Origin: CAVYWD01 sp963772225
GTDB taxonomy: Bacteria; Myxococcota; Myxococcia; Myxococcales; UBA5297
Assembly (NCBI GenBank): GCA_963772225.1
Contig: CAVYWD010000002.1
Span: forward strand, 1,922,001 to 1,986,000
Direction of reading: 5' to 3'
Length of the DNA stretch: 64,000 bases
The notes beneath the pieces were generated by a model, which saw nothing but the letters and a program-made list of their open reading frames with translations, searched no databases and was not told the origin of the DNA. Made by a program: the position numbers and the translations under genes. Positions within the stretch are counted from its first letter, which is position 1. Each line of letters begins with the position of its first letter. Below, piece by piece: positions 17,722 through 27,364 of the stretch.

Positions 17722-18753
17722 ATGGGAATTCTCGTATCCTTTCTTGCGGTGGCCGCGCTCCTCACCGTCGCCCTCGTGGGCGTCGAAGGCCTGGGGCTGC
17801 GCTGGCTCTTCGGAGCCGCCTTGCCCTACGCGGCCTTCGCGCTCTTCCTGGGCGGCTTTGTCGCCAAGGTCTTGGGTTGGGCCCGCTCGCCGGTGCCTTT
17901 CCGCATCCCCACCACCTGCGGCCAGCAAAAGACGTCTCTCTCCTGGATCAAGCAGTCGAAGGTCGAGAACCCCTCCACGACCCTGGGCGTCACCGCCCGC
18001 ATGGCGCTGGAGGTCCTCCTCTTTCGCTCGCTCTTCCGGAACACGAAGATGCAGCTTCGCGACGGTAAGCTCTCCTATTCGTCGAACAAATGGCTGTGGG
18101 CAGGGGCGCTCGCCTTCCACTATTCGATGCTGGTGATCGTGATTCGACATCTGAGGTTCTTCCTGGACCCGGTGCCGAAGCTCCTGGTCGCCGCCACGCA
18201 TCTCGATGGCTTCTTCCAAATAGGCCTTCCGGTCGTCTTCACCACCACCGGGCTTTTCCTGGCCGCCGTGACCTTCCTTTTCCTGCGCCGCGCGACCTCG
18301 CCGCAGCTGCGCTACCTCTCCCTTCCCAGCGATTACTTCCCCCTGTTCCTCCTGCTCGCCATCGGGCTCTCCGGCGCCTGGCTCCGGCACGTCTCCAAGA
18401 TCGACATCCCGGCGGTGAAGGCCATGGTCATGGGCCTCCTCCAGCTCTCGCCGCAACCGGCGGGGGTGAGCGCGGCGTTCTATGTCCACCTGTTCTTCGT
18501 GAGCACGCTCCTCGGGTATTTCCCGTTCAGCAAGCTCATGCACATGGCCGGCGTCTTCATGTCGCCCACCCGCAACCTCACCGGCAACAGCCGCGAAGTC
18601 CGCCACGTGAATCCTTGGAATCACCCGGTGGAGGTGCACAGCTACGAGGAATACGAGAACGAGTTCCGCGACCGCATGCGGGCAGCGGGCTTGCCGCTCG
18701 AGAAGGACGCGGCCGAGCCGGCCACGGTTCATCCCATCCGGAAGGAGGCGTAA
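17722..18753 (+). CDS. dsrM: DsrM, haem b membrane subunit
   Basis: DsrM is a NarI-like quinol-oxidising cytochrome b subunit of DsrMKJOP. The 343-residue protein has a first TM segment at residues 4-24 and about five to six more hydrophobic segments (ALPYAAFALFLGGFVAKVLGW; AFHYSMLVIVIRHLRFFLD; YFPLFLLLAIGLSGAWLRH; FYVHLFFVSTLLGYFPFSKLMHM). Histidines suit two haems b. The RIPTTCGQQ stretch after the first helices is characteristic. GAGGTG precedes ATG 17722, and dsrK starts one base after the stop. Confidence 0.95.
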   Translation: MGILVSFLAVAALLTVALVGVEGLGLRWLFGAALPYAAFALFLGGFVAKVLGWARSPVPFRIPTTCGQQKTSLSWIKQSKVENPSTTLGVTARMALEVLLFRSLFRNTKMQLRDGKLSYSSNKWLWAGALAFHYSMLVIVIRHLRFFLDPVPKLLVAATHLDGFFQIGLPVVFTTTGLFLAAVTFLFLRRATSPQLRYLSLPSDYFPLFLLLAIGLSGAWLRHVSKIDIPAVKAMVMGLLQLSPQPAGVSAAFYVHLFFVSTLLGYFPFSKLMHMAGVFMSPTRNLTGNSREVRHVNPWNHPVEVHSYEEYENEFRDRMRAAGLPLEKDAAEPATVHPIRKEA

Positions 18754-18754
18754 G

Positions 18755-20395
18755 GTGTCCGACGCCCGCGCGAAGCCAGACCAGCTCGAATACTACCAGC
18801 CGGAGAAGATGCTCCAGGTCGACCACCGGCGACTTCCCGAGAACGGTTGGATGGAGCAGCCGGTCGACTTTCGACCGGGAAGCTTCATCTGGCCGACGAA
18901 GCCGAAGAACCTGGAGTACATCGGGTTCCCCAACCCCCGCGAGTGGCTGCCCACCGACCAGGACTGGAAGCTGCCCACCAATTGGAAGGAGATCATCTTC
19001 GAAGGCATGCGTGAGCGGCTCGACAAATACCGCTCCTTCAAGGTCTTCATGGACGTCTGCGTGCGCTGCGGCGCGTGCGCGGACAAGTGCCACTTCTACA
19101 TCGGCGGCGGAGACCCGAAGAACATGCCGGTGCTGCGCGCCGAGCTCCTGCGCTCCATCTACCGGAACGACTTCACTACCGCCGGAAAGATCCTGGGAAG
19201 CTGGGTGGGGGCACGGCCGCTCACGGTCGACGTCATCAAGGAGTGGTTCTACTACTTCTACCAATGCACCGAATGCCGGCGCTGCTCGGTGTTCTGTCCC
19301 TACGGCATCGACACTGCCGAGATCACCATGATGGCCCGCGAGCTTTTGCACCTGCTCGGCTTGGGCGTGAACTGGATCATGGAGCCGGTGGCGAATTGCC
19401 ACAGGACCGGCAACCACCTGGGCATCCAGCCACACGGCCTGAAGGACACGCTGGACTTCTTCGCCGACGACATCGAGGAGATCACCGGCGTCCGGGTCGA
19501 GGTGCCCATGAACAAGAAGGGCGCCGACGTTCTCTTCGTCACGCCGTCGGGCGATTTCCTGGCCGAGCCCGGCATCTATACTTGCATGGGCTATATGTCG
19601 CTCTTTCACGAGATAGGGCTGAATTACACGTTCAGCACCTACGCCTCCGAGGGTGGCAATTTCGGGCTATTCACCTCCGCCGACACGATGAAGCGGCTCA
19701 ACGCCAAGATCTACGCGGAGGCGAAGCGGCTGGGGGTCAAGTGGATCCTGGGCGGCGAGTGCGGCCACATGTGGCGGGTGATGCACCAGTACATGGAGAC
19801 GATGAACGGCCCGCCCGACCATTTGGAGGTTCCCGTCTCGCCCATCACCGGAACGCGATTCGAGCACGCGCGGGCGACGAAGATGGTGCACATCATCGAA
19901 TTCACCGCGGACCTGATCAAGCACGGCAAGCTCAAGCTCGACCCGACGCGCAACGACTCGCGGCGAGTGACCTTCCACGACTCCTGCAACCCGGCGCGCG
20001 CCATGGGCATGCTCGAGGAGCCGCGCTACGTCCTCAAGAACGTGGTGAACAACTTCTTCGAGATGCCGGAAGGCACCATCCGGGAGAAGACCTTCTGCTG
20101 CGGCGGCGGCGCGGGCCTGGGTACGGACGAGAACATGGAGATGCGCCTGCGCGGCGGCATGCCGCGTGGAAATGCGGTCCGCCACGTGCGCGACAAGCAC
20201 GGAGTGAATCAGCTGGCGGCCATGTGCGCCATCGACCGCGCCACGCTCTCCACCGTTTGTGATTTCTGGGCCCCGGAGGTGAAGGTCACCGGGATCACCG
20301 AGCTCGTCGCCAACGCCCTGGTCATGAAGGGCGAGAAGCCGCGCGAGCTCAACTTCCGAAAAGAGCCGATGCGCGGCGAGGAAAGCGGACAATGA
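18755..20395 (+). CDS. dsrK: DsrK, HdrD-like catalytic iron-sulfur subunit
   Basis: DsrK is the cytoplasmic subunit proposed to reduce the DsrC trisulfide at a non-cubane 4Fe-4S site. The 546-residue protein has two ferredoxin motifs (CVRCGACADKCHFY; CTECRRCSVFCPYG) and the CCG-type catalytic motifs HDSCNPARAMG and FCCGGGAGLGT. It starts with GTG 18755, supported by GAAGGAGG. It overlaps dsrJ as ATGA. Confidence 0.96.
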   Translation: MSDARAKPDQLEYYQPEKMLQVDHRRLPENGWMEQPVDFRPGSFIWPTKPKNLEYIGFPNPREWLPTDQDWKLPTNWKEIIFEGMRERLDKYRSFKVFMDVCVRCGACADKCHFYIGGGDPKNMPVLRAELLRSIYRNDFTTAGKILGSWVGARPLTVDVIKEWFYYFYQCTECRRCSVFCPYGIDTAEITMMARELLHLLGLGVNWIMEPVANCHRTGNHLGIQPHGLKDTLDFFADDIEEITGVRVEVPMNKKGADVLFVTPSGDFLAEPGIYTCMGYMSLFHEIGLNYTFSTYASEGGNFGLFTSADTMKRLNAKIYAEAKRLGVKWILGGECGHMWRVMHQYMETMNGPPDHLEVPVSPITGTRFEHARATKMVHIIEFTADLIKHGKLKLDPTRNDSRRVTFHDSCNPARAMGMLEEPRYVLKNVVNNFFEMPEGTIREKTFCCGGGAGLGTDENMEMRLRGGMPRGNAVRHVRDKHGVNQLAAMCAIDRATLSTVCDFWAPEVKVTGITELVANALVMKGEKPRELNFRKEPMRGEESGQ

Positions 20396-20775
20396 TTTAC
20401 AACGCCGGAAAGGTGGTCTTCGGACTCTTGGCCTTCGGCGGCGTCGCCACCGCGCCCGCCTGGTACGCCCTGGCGCGCGGCAAATCGGCGCCGCCGGCGC
20501 TGGAGAGGCCCGCAGAGAGCCATTGCATCGAGCCGACGAGCTTCATGCGCGCCAAGCACATGGAGCTGCTCGACGGCTGGCGCGACGCCGTGGTGCGCCG
20601 GGGCGAGCGGGTGTACGTCGCGAGCGACGGGCAGCACTACGGGATGAGCCTCACCGGCACCTGCCTTGGCTGCCACAAGGAGCCCGCCAACTTCTGCAAC
20701 CGCTGCCACGAGTACAGCGGCGTCGACGCCTTCTGCTGGGACTGCCACCAGCAGAAGAAGCGAGGGTCCCTATGA
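20392..20775 (+). CDS. dsrJ: DsrJ, triheme cytochrome c
   Basis: DsrJ is the periplasmic, membrane-anchored triheme cytochrome of DsrMKJOP. The 127-residue protein has an N-terminal signal anchor (residues 5-28) and three haem-binding motifs: CLGCH at 91-95, CNRCH at 102-106 and CWDCH at 115-119. An upstream SHCIEPTSFM region has the Cys that can ligate one haem in the family. It overlaps dsrK and dsrO by 4 nt each. Confidence 0.96.
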   Translation: MIYNAGKVVFGLLAFGGVATAPAWYALARGKSAPPALERPAESHCIEPTSFMRAKHMELLDGWRDAVVRRGERVYVASDGQHYGMSLTGTCLGCHKEPANFCNRCHEYSGVDAFCWDCHQQKKRGSL

Positions 20776-21542
20776 AGCGACGCACTTTCCTAAAGTACGC
20801 CGGCCTCGGCGTGGCCGGAGTCTGCACCGCGCCGGTCGCGCAAGCGCTCGAGGCCGCAGGCAAGACCGAGCCATCGCCCGCCGCCGTCAAGGGCAAGCGC
20901 TGGGCGATGGTCATCGATGAGCGCAAGTGCCGTTCGAAGGAAGGTTGCACGGCCTGCGCGGACGCCTGCCACAAAGCGCACAATGTGCCGAAGCTGAAGG
21001 ACCCGAAGCACGAAATGAAATGGATTTGGAAGGAGCCGTTCGGAAACGTGTTCCCCGAGCACGTCACGCCCTACACGCCGGCCCCGGCGAAGGCGGCGCC
21101 GACCGTGGTCCTTTGCAACCACTGCGACAATCCGCCGTGCGTGCGCGTCTGCCCGACTCAGGCCACCTTCAAACGCGACGACGGCATCGTGATGATGGAC
21201 ATGCACCGCTGCATCGGGTGCCGGTACTGCGTCACCGCCTGCCCCTACGGGTCGCGCAGCTTCAACTTCGAGGACCCGCGGCTGAGCCTCGGCCCGGACC
21301 TCGCCGATTACCCGACGCGCACCAAGGGCGTGGTGGAGAAATGCACCTTCTGCGCGGAGCGACTCGCGGCGGGCCAGCGGCCGCTGTGCGTGGAAGCCTG
21401 CGAGGGCATCGGCTGTGGCGCCCTGGTCTTCGGGGACGCGAGTGATCCGAGCTCGGCCGTCTCGCAGCTCATTCGCAGCAACGAGGTCGCGCGGCGAAAG
21501 CCGGAGCTCGGGACCTCCCCGCACGTTTTCTACCTTCTCTAG
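20772..21542 (+). CDS. dsrO: DsrO, periplasmic ferredoxin subunit
   Basis: DsrO is a periplasmic iron-sulfur subunit that bridges DsrJ and DsrP. The 256-residue protein opens with a twin-arginine signal (MKRRTFLKYAGLGVAG). Four 4Fe-4S motifs of the HybA/NrfC type follow (CRSKEGCTACADAC, CNHCDNPPCVRVC, CIGCRYCVTAC, CTFCAERLAAG). ATG 20772 overlaps the dsrJ stop. Confidence 0.95.
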   Translation: MKRRTFLKYAGLGVAGVCTAPVAQALEAAGKTEPSPAAVKGKRWAMVIDERKCRSKEGCTACADACHKAHNVPKLKDPKHEMKWIWKEPFGNVFPEHVTPYTPAPAKAAPTVVLCNHCDNPPCVRVCPTQATFKRDDGIVMMDMHRCIGCRYCVTACPYGSRSFNFEDPRLSLGPDLADYPTRTKGVVEKCTFCAERLAAGQRPLCVEACEGIGCGALVFGDASDPSSAVSQLIRSNEVARRKPELGTSPHVFYLL

Positions 21543-21554
21543 AGGTCGACCCGA

Positions 21555-22712
21555 ATGCTCGAGAAAGCGCTCACTGGCAGCCGCGGCTACTTCGCGTTCC
21601 TCATCGGCCTCATGGCGGTTGCCGCGGTAGGCGTGGCGACCTACCTGCGGCAATTCGAGGTGGGCCTTCGCATCACCGGGCTCTCGCGCGACGTGCCGTG
21701 GGGGCTCTACATCTCCCAGCTCACGTTCCTGGTCGGCGTGGCGGCCTCGGCGGTCATGGTGGTCTTGCCGTATTACCTCCACCATTACAAGGCCTTCGGG
21801 AAGCTCGCCATCCTGGGCGAATTCCTGGCCATCCCGGCGGTGCTCATGTGCCAGCTCTTCGTCTTCGCCGACATGGGCCAGCCGCGGCGGGTGATGAACG
21901 TCCTTCTGCACCCAACGCCGCATTCGCTGATGTTCTGGGACCTGATGGTCCTCAACGGCTACCTCGTCCTGAACGTCGTCATCTCGCGAGCGACTTTCCG
22001 AGCCGAACGCGCCGGAATGCCCCCGCCGGCATGGGTCAAGCCCATCATCTATCTCTCCATTCCCTGGGCGGTCAGCATTCACACGGTCACGGCGTTTCTC
22101 TACGCCGGCCTCGCCGCGCGGCCCTTCTGGCTCACCGCCATCCTGGCGCCGCGCTTCCTCGCCTCGGCCTTCGCCGCGGGACCGGCGCTGCTCATCCTGC
22201 TCGCGTTCCTGGTACGCAAGTTCAGCAAGTTCGACCCAGGCAAGGAGGCCATCGCCAAGCTCGGCGAGATCGTCGCCTACGCCATGGTGGTCAACGTCTT
22301 CTTCGTTCTCCTGGAGCTCTTCACCGCGCTCTACAGCGACATCCCCGAGCACGTGGAGCACTTCACCTATTTGTTCGTCGGCCTGGAAGGGCACGGAGTC
22401 CTCGCGCCGTGGATGCGCGTCTCGGCCCTCCTGGCCGTCCTGTCTCTGGTGCTGCTCCTCGTACCGAGGCTCCGGCGCAACGAGAGCCTGCTCGTGGCCG
22501 CGTGTCTCACGGTCGTCGTCTCCCTCTGGATCGACAAAGGCCTGGGCATGGTGGTGACCGGCTTCGTCCCCTCGCCCCTCGGCCACGTGACCGAGTACTG
22601 GCCCACGTCGGCGGAGGTGCTGATCGCGCTGGGCATCTACGCCATCGGGGCGCTGGTGCTGACGGTCCTCTACAAGGTCGCCATCGGCGTCCGCGAGGAG
22701 CTGCAAGCCTGA
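21555..22712 (+). CDS. dsrP: DsrP, NrfD-like membrane subunit
   Basis: DsrP is an NrfD/PsrC-type integral membrane quinone-interacting subunit. The 385-residue protein has about ten hydrophobic segments, among them YFAFLIGLMAVAAVGVATYL, GLYISQLTFLVGVAASAVMV and ILIALGIYAIGALVLTVLYK-like stretches. It follows dsrO by 12 nt and closes the dsrMKJOP set; cysG begins 27 nt later. Confidence 0.95.
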   Translation: MLEKALTGSRGYFAFLIGLMAVAAVGVATYLRQFEVGLRITGLSRDVPWGLYISQLTFLVGVAASAVMVVLPYYLHHYKAFGKLAILGEFLAIPAVLMCQLFVFADMGQPRRVMNVLLHPTPHSLMFWDLMVLNGYLVLNVVISRATFRAERAGMPPPAWVKPIIYLSIPWAVSIHTVTAFLYAGLAARPFWLTAILAPRFLASAFAAGPALLILLAFLVRKFSKFDPGKEAIAKLGEIVAYAMVVNVFFVLLELFTALYSDIPEHVEHFTYLFVGLEGHGVLAPWMRVSALLAVLSLVLLLVPRLRRNESLLVAACLTVVVSLWIDKGLGMVVTGFVPSPLGHVTEYWPTSAEVLIALGIYAIGALVLTVLYKVAIGVREELQA

Positions 22713-22739
22713 AGCAGCGCCATTTCCTTGGGAGGCACC

Positions 22740-24569
22740 ATGTATCCGGTGATGCTGAGCATTCGCGACCGCAGGGTGCTGGTGGTGGGCGGGGGCGAGG
22801 TGGCGCTGCGCAAGGTCGAGGGCCTCCTCGCCGAGGGCGCGAGGCCGACGGTGGTGGCCCCCGAGGTCGCGCCGGCCATCCAAGACTTCGCCGATCGGGG
22901 CTCCATCGAGCTCTTGCTGCGGCCATACGCCTCGGGCGACGCGGCCGGCTTCACGCTGGTCTTCGCCGCGACGGACGATCGCCCGGTGAACGAGCAGGTC
23001 TATTCGGAGGCCCGCGCCCTCGGCATCTGGGTCAACGTCGCCGACGTCCCCGACCTGTGCACCTTCCACCTGCCGGCGCGCGTGCAGCGCGGCGCCTTGC
23101 AGGTCGCGGTCGCCTCGGACGGCGGCGCGCCCTTCGTGGTGCGAAGGCTTCGGCAGACGCTGGAGCGGCGATTCGGCGCCGAATGGAGCGAGTGGATGGA
23201 CGCGGCGGCGCGGTTCCGCCAAGCGGTCCGCTCCTCGAGCCTATCGCGCAGCGCCGCCGAGCGCCGCTACGACGAGTTCTTCGCCTCCACGGTCGACGCG
23301 GATCAGCTCCGGGCGCGCGTCCCCACCGCGGCCGAGCTGACCGGCTGGCTCGCGCCGCGCCCCGATGAGGCGGGCGAGGCGGCAAAGCCGCTCGAGGGCG
23401 AAGGCGAGGTGCTGCCGTTCCCCGTTCGCTCCGGCTCGGCGGCGGAGCCACAACCTGGCCTCGTGTCGCTGGTCGGCGCCGGGCCGGGCGACCCGGGGCT
23501 CCTCACGGTGAAGGCGCGAAGGCGCCTCCTGGCAGCCGACGCCATCGTCTACGACCGGCTGGCGGCGGCGGCGCTCCCGCCCGACCTCTCGCCGCACGTG
23601 GAGCTGCGCTGCGTGGGCAAGGAGTCCGGTCGCCACTCCGTGCCTCAGGAGGAGATCAACGCGCTGCTCGTCCGGCTTTCGCTCGCGGGCAAGCGCACCG
23701 TGCGCCTCAAGGGCGGCGACCCCTTCGTCTTCGGCCGGGGTGGCGAGGAGGCCGAGGTGCTCCGCCGCGTGGGAATCCCCTACGAGGTCGTCCCGGGCAT
23801 TACCGCGGCCCTGGGCGCCACGGCATACGCGGGCATCCCGGCCACGCATCGCGGCGAGGCGGTCCGACTGACGCTCGTCACCGCACACGAGAGCGAGAAG
23901 GACGACGGCCCGCAGGTTCGCTGGGACCTCTTGGCCCAGGATCCCAACGCGACGCTCGTCGGCTACATGGGCGTCTCCAACCTGCCGGCCGTGGTGGAGA
24001 AGCTCCTCGCGGCGGGGATGCCGCCTGGCACGCCCGCGGCGCTCGTGTCGCGCGGGACCACCTCCAGCCAGCGCACGGTGCTGAGCACCTTGAGCGGGCT
24101 GCACGCGGCGGGGGTCGCCGCCGGGGTGCGGCCACCGGCCATCTTCGTCATCGGCCCCACCGTGCGGCACGCCTCGACCTTGAGCTGGTTCACGAGCCGG
24201 CCGCTCTCCGGCAAGCGCGTGGGGGTGTTCGCGCCGGCGCCCGAGCTGAGCGCGGCGCTCGACCTCGCGGGGGGCGACGTCCTCGAGGTGCCGCGGCCGC
24301 TCACGCCCGCGGCGCGGGTGGTGCTCGAGGCGGCGGCGCCCGACTGCTGGATCCTGCAGAGCGCCGACGACGTCGAGGCGCTGGAGGACGAGCGAGCGCT
24401 TCCGAGCTTTGGCTCGGAGGTCCGCGCGTGCTGCGTGGGCGCGGCGGCCGCGGAGCGCGCTCGAGCGCGCGGTTGGCGGCGCGTGGTCGAGCTCTCCTCG
24501 ACGGCGGAGGCGCCTGCCATCGCCGCGGCCATCGCCGAGCGCAGCCCGCGGGCGCTGCGCGGAGCGTAG
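22740..24569 (+). CDS. cysG: Fused sirohaem synthase (Met8-CobA-HemD-like)
   Basis: This protein makes sirohaem for DsrAB. Residues 1-200 are a Met8/CysG-N dehydrogenase-chelatase with VLVVGGGEVALRKVEGLL. Residues 240-485 are uroporphyrinogen-III methyltransferase (VGAGPGDPGLLTVKARRRL, VRLKGGDPFVFGRGGEE, VVPGITAALGA). The last 120 residues resemble a partial HemD (uroporphyrinogen-III synthase) domain, about half the usual length, so that activity may be lost. ATG 22740 follows GGGAGG. It is the last gene of the dsr operon. A strong palindrome (GCGCAGC/GCTGCGC) overlaps its 3' end. Confidence 0.9.
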   Translation: MYPVMLSIRDRRVLVVGGGEVALRKVEGLLAEGARPTVVAPEVAPAIQDFADRGSIELLLRPYASGDAAGFTLVFAATDDRPVNEQVYSEARALGIWVNVADVPDLCTFHLPARVQRGALQVAVASDGGAPFVVRRLRQTLERRFGAEWSEWMDAAARFRQAVRSSSLSRSAAERRYDEFFASTVDADQLRARVPTAAELTGWLAPRPDEAGEAAKPLEGEGEVLPFPVRSGSAAEPQPGLVSLVGAGPGDPGLLTVKARRRLLAADAIVYDRLAAAALPPDLSPHVELRCVGKESGRHSVPQEEINALLVRLSLAGKRTVRLKGGDPFVFGRGGEEAEVLRRVGIPYEVVPGITAALGATAYAGIPATHRGEAVRLTLVTAHESEKDDGPQVRWDLLAQDPNATLVGYMGVSNLPAVVEKLLAAGMPPGTPAALVSRGTTSSQRTVLSTLSGLHAAGVAAGVRPPAIFVIGPTVRHASTLSWFTSRPLSGKRVGVFAPAPELSAALDLAGGDVLEVPRPLTPAARVVLEAAAPDCWILQSADDVEALEDERALPSFGSEVRACCVGAAAAERARARGWRRVVELSSTAEAPAIAAAIAERSPRALRGA

Positions 24570-24799
24570 GTGCGGCGACCGACAGGGCTCCTCCTGCCCG
24601 CGGCCACCTGTCCTTCGCAGGCCGCCAGCGAATTCTCCGTCCACTTCGAAGCCTGGGAACCACTCTGAGGGTGACCCATCGCGGTCGCGCTCCGCCGACC
24701 TGTCCGGCGGGGTCCGCGTTGGGCCCAGATCCTCAGCGAGGGTGAAGCGCGCTTGTTCTTCCAATCTCGCCGCGCCGCTGCACGTCCCAGGAGAAGTCC

Positions 24800-26884
24800 G
24801 TGAGAACCCAACGCGAACACCTGCGTTCACGCGCGATTGAACGCCGCGGCTTCGGCGTCGGCCGCGTCGATCATCGAGCCCGCCGCGCCGCGCTTCGCGC
24901 GCGGAGCCGAACCGCCCTCGCAACGCTCTGCGCCCTCGCGGCGCTCGCCGCGGCGGCGCCGGCGCGCGCCCAATCGGTCTCCATCGACACCGGTGCCTCG
25001 GCCCGCGGCCAGATCATCGACGGCTTCGGCACCTGCCTTTCGGGTGACGTCGGCACTCAAGACTGGTTCAAAACGCTCTACTTCGACGACCTGCGCGCCT
25101 CCATGCTGCGCGTCGACCTGACCCCGTCCTTCAAGGCCCCCTACTCCGACCATCACTACAATTCCCCTTGGTACTCCAACGACCCGTCGCTCCCCGGGCC
25201 CGAGAACAACAACGTCCGCACCTACACCGGCCCGAGCGACTACGGCCGCACCTACGACGGGCGCCAGGCGGCCATCGCGGTCATGGGCACCGACATCGAC
25301 CAGAACGCCGCGCTCCTCGACTTCTCCGCGGTCGCCGGCGGCCTCGCCCAGCTCGGCGCGAGCAAGAAGTCCGCGCTGGGAGACTTCAAGCTCATCGGCT
25401 CGCTCTGGTCGCCGTCGCCCTGGCTCAAGGTCACCTCCGGCAGCACCTACGGCGCCTCGAGCACCGGCATGCCGACCCAGGGCACGCCGTGGCCGTTCAT
25501 CTGGGGCGGCAACTTCGCGGGCGGCATGCTCGACGTCTCCGGGGAGAAGCTCGCCGCGTTCGACGACGGCACGGGGCCCACCAGCGCGCTCACCCAGTTC
25601 GCCCGCACTTTGGCGGCGTCGCTGCGCGGCTTCCAGAACGCCTACGGCGTGAAGTTCTACGCGGTCAGCCTCCAGAACGAGCTCAACTTCGAGGAGTACT
25701 ACAACAGCGCCACCTACCCGCAGGCGCCGGCCTACCTGGCCGCGCTCAAGGCCGCGCGCGCCGAGCTCGACCGCTACCCGGACCTCGCCTCCGTCCGCCT
25801 CATGGGCCCGGAGGACCTGCTCGGCGGCGACGCCTATTCACTCTGGGAGTACGGCTCGGGCGCGACGGTGACGCACAAGAACCTCCAGTACCTGGCGGCC
25901 GTCGCCGCCGACCCCACGGCCAAGGCGGCGCTGTCGCACGCCTGCATCCACGGCTACGCGAGCGATGGCGTCTCCGCCGCGGGCGCCAGCCCCACCTCCT
26001 GGGGCTATTGGCTGAACGGCTGGACCGCGAGCCCGGCCGCCGGCATTCCGGCGAACGTCAAAGGCGTCGCGGCGCTGGGCCTCAAGTCTTGGATGACCGA
26101 GACCTCCGGCGAGCAGACGGCTTGGCTTTCGCCTTCGAGCGGCTTTCCGAGCGGCGGCGCATTCAGCATCGCCATCAAGCTCCACCAGGCCCTCATCGCG
26201 GGGAGCGTCAGCGCCTGGCTCTACTGGCAGCTCTCCGACGGCAGCGCCGTCGCCGGTGAGACCCTCACCGACGCGACGACCGGCGCGGGCTCGCCCAAGT
26301 ACGTCGCGGCGAAGCACTTCTTCCACGACATCCGGCCGGGCGCGGTCCGCGTGGGCGCGGCGGTGACCGGCGCCCCGAACCTCCTCGCGAGCGCCTGGCT
26401 GCAGGAGACGGCGGGTTCACTGACGGTGGTGCTTGTCAATACCGGTAGCAGCGACCTCACGCTGCAGGTCGGCGCGCCGGCGCAGCCGCCCGGCCTCGCC
26501 TCCTTCGACGTGCACACCTCCCGCAACGGCAGCTATTGGCAGGCCTCGACGGCGGCGGTGAGCGGCGGAAAGGCGCAGGTGGTGGTACCCGGCTACGGCG
26601 TCGTCACGCTGGTGGGCTCGGGGCAAGGGGCGCCCGACGCCGACGCCGGCGTTCCCGCGGACGCGGCCGCTGTCGATGCCGCGGCCTTTACCGACGCGTC
26701 CCGAGCCGACACCGCAGGAGACTCGGGCGCCATGGGCGCGGGCGATGCCGCTTCGTCGCCCGACGCCGCGGGCGCGGACCAAGACTCGTTTCGGTGCGGC
26801 TGCGGCGCCGAGGGACCGGTGCTGCCCGCGCTGGGCATCGCCGCCCTGGCGGCGTGGGCGGCGCGGCGCCGCACGAATCGCTGA
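24800..26884 (+). CDS. Secreted GH30 glycosidase with MYXO-CTERM anchor
   Basis: This 694-residue exported glycoside hydrolase of family 30 would act outside the cell on beta-linked glycans; the substrate is not predictable here. An Arg-rich n-region and a hydrophobic stretch (ALATLCALAALAAAAPARA) form the signal. The barrel has the acid/base motif LQNELNF and the nucleophile motif WMTETSGEQ, then a beta domain. An Asp/Ala linker (DADAGVPADAAAVDAA) and a MYXO-CTERM-like tail (CGCG, hydrophobic helix, ARRRTNR) complete it. GTG 24800 has AGGAGAAG upstream. The 230 nt between cysG and this gene hold nothing I recognise. Confidence 0.85.
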   Translation: MRTQREHLRSRAIERRGFGVGRVDHRARRAALRARSRTALATLCALAALAAAAPARAQSVSIDTGASARGQIIDGFGTCLSGDVGTQDWFKTLYFDDLRASMLRVDLTPSFKAPYSDHHYNSPWYSNDPSLPGPENNNVRTYTGPSDYGRTYDGRQAAIAVMGTDIDQNAALLDFSAVAGGLAQLGASKKSALGDFKLIGSLWSPSPWLKVTSGSTYGASSTGMPTQGTPWPFIWGGNFAGGMLDVSGEKLAAFDDGTGPTSALTQFARTLAASLRGFQNAYGVKFYAVSLQNELNFEEYYNSATYPQAPAYLAALKAARAELDRYPDLASVRLMGPEDLLGGDAYSLWEYGSGATVTHKNLQYLAAVAADPTAKAALSHACIHGYASDGVSAAGASPTSWGYWLNGWTASPAAGIPANVKGVAALGLKSWMTETSGEQTAWLSPSSGFPSGGAFSIAIKLHQALIAGSVSAWLYWQLSDGSAVAGETLTDATTGAGSPKYVAAKHFFHDIRPGAVRVGAAVTGAPNLLASAWLQETAGSLTVVLVNTGSSDLTLQVGAPAQPPGLASFDVHTSRNGSYWQASTAAVSGGKAQVVVPGYGVVTLVGSGQGAPDADAGVPADAAAVDAAAFTDASRADTAGDSGAMGAGDAASSPDAAGADQDSFRCGCGAEGPVLPALGIAALAAWAARRRTNR

Positions 26885-26916
26885 GAGGCCGGGGCCGGGC
26901 CGCGCGGGCCTCGAGG

Positions 26917-27261
26917 TCAGAACACCCGGCCCAAGCGCTCGAGCACGGTATCGGGGTCGCCGACCGCCTCGAGGAGCTCCTGGGCGGGCTGCCCCAGAGC
27001 GGCGAGCACCTCGCGGGGGCCCTTCACCTCGCGGCCGGCTGCGACGTACACCGCCCTGCCCTGAGGGTCCAGGAAGAGGCCGTCGGGCGCTGCCGCAGGC
27101 GCGAGCCCCTCGTAGCTCGCGGGCGCCGCTGGCGCGCGGATCAGCGCCCACTCCGCCCAATCAAAGAGGAGCACCTCGACCTTGTTCTCGCGCGAATCGT
27201 CCTCGAGCGGGCCCCAGCCAGGAGCGCCGAGCGGGCCCTTGAGCAGCCAGAGTGAATCCAT
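26917..27261 (-). CDS. Hypothetical protein
   Basis: This 114-residue soluble protein has no family I recognise. It begins MDSLWLLKGPLGAPGWGP and contains one conserved-looking core (GLFLDPQGRAVYVAAGREVKG). ATG 27261 is preceded by GGGGG. It lies convergent to the GH30 gene, 32 nt from its stop. A 239-codon plus-strand frame over the same DNA is a weaker candidate. Downstream of the esterase remnant it may have been brought in by the same deletion. Confidence 0.5.
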   Translation of the reverse strand: MDSLWLLKGPLGAPGWGPLEDDSRENKVEVLLFDWAEWALIRAPAAPASYEGLAPAAAPDGLFLDPQGRAVYVAAGREVKGPREVLAALGQPAQELLEAVGDPDTVLERLGRVF

Positions 27262-27364
27262 GATCAACCCCCGTGAGATGAAAGCCTCGAACGTAACCCG
27301 AAGCCCCCGCTCCCGCCAGGCTCCCTTCGGCGGCTCGAGGCCGCCCTACCAGCCGAGAGCACTT

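Noticed and set aside
20790..23222. 810-codon minus-strand open frame opposite dsrO, dsrP and cysG
   Set aside because: Antisense shadow; no recognisable domain.
24538..24559. Strong palindrome at the cysG 3' end as terminator
   Set aside because: It lies within the coding sequence and has no T-run; it may be only GC-rich codon use.
26536..27255. 239-codon plus-strand frame over the GH30 3' end
   Set aside because: Mostly an out-of-frame reading of GH30; the part beyond overlaps a better minus-strand candidate.
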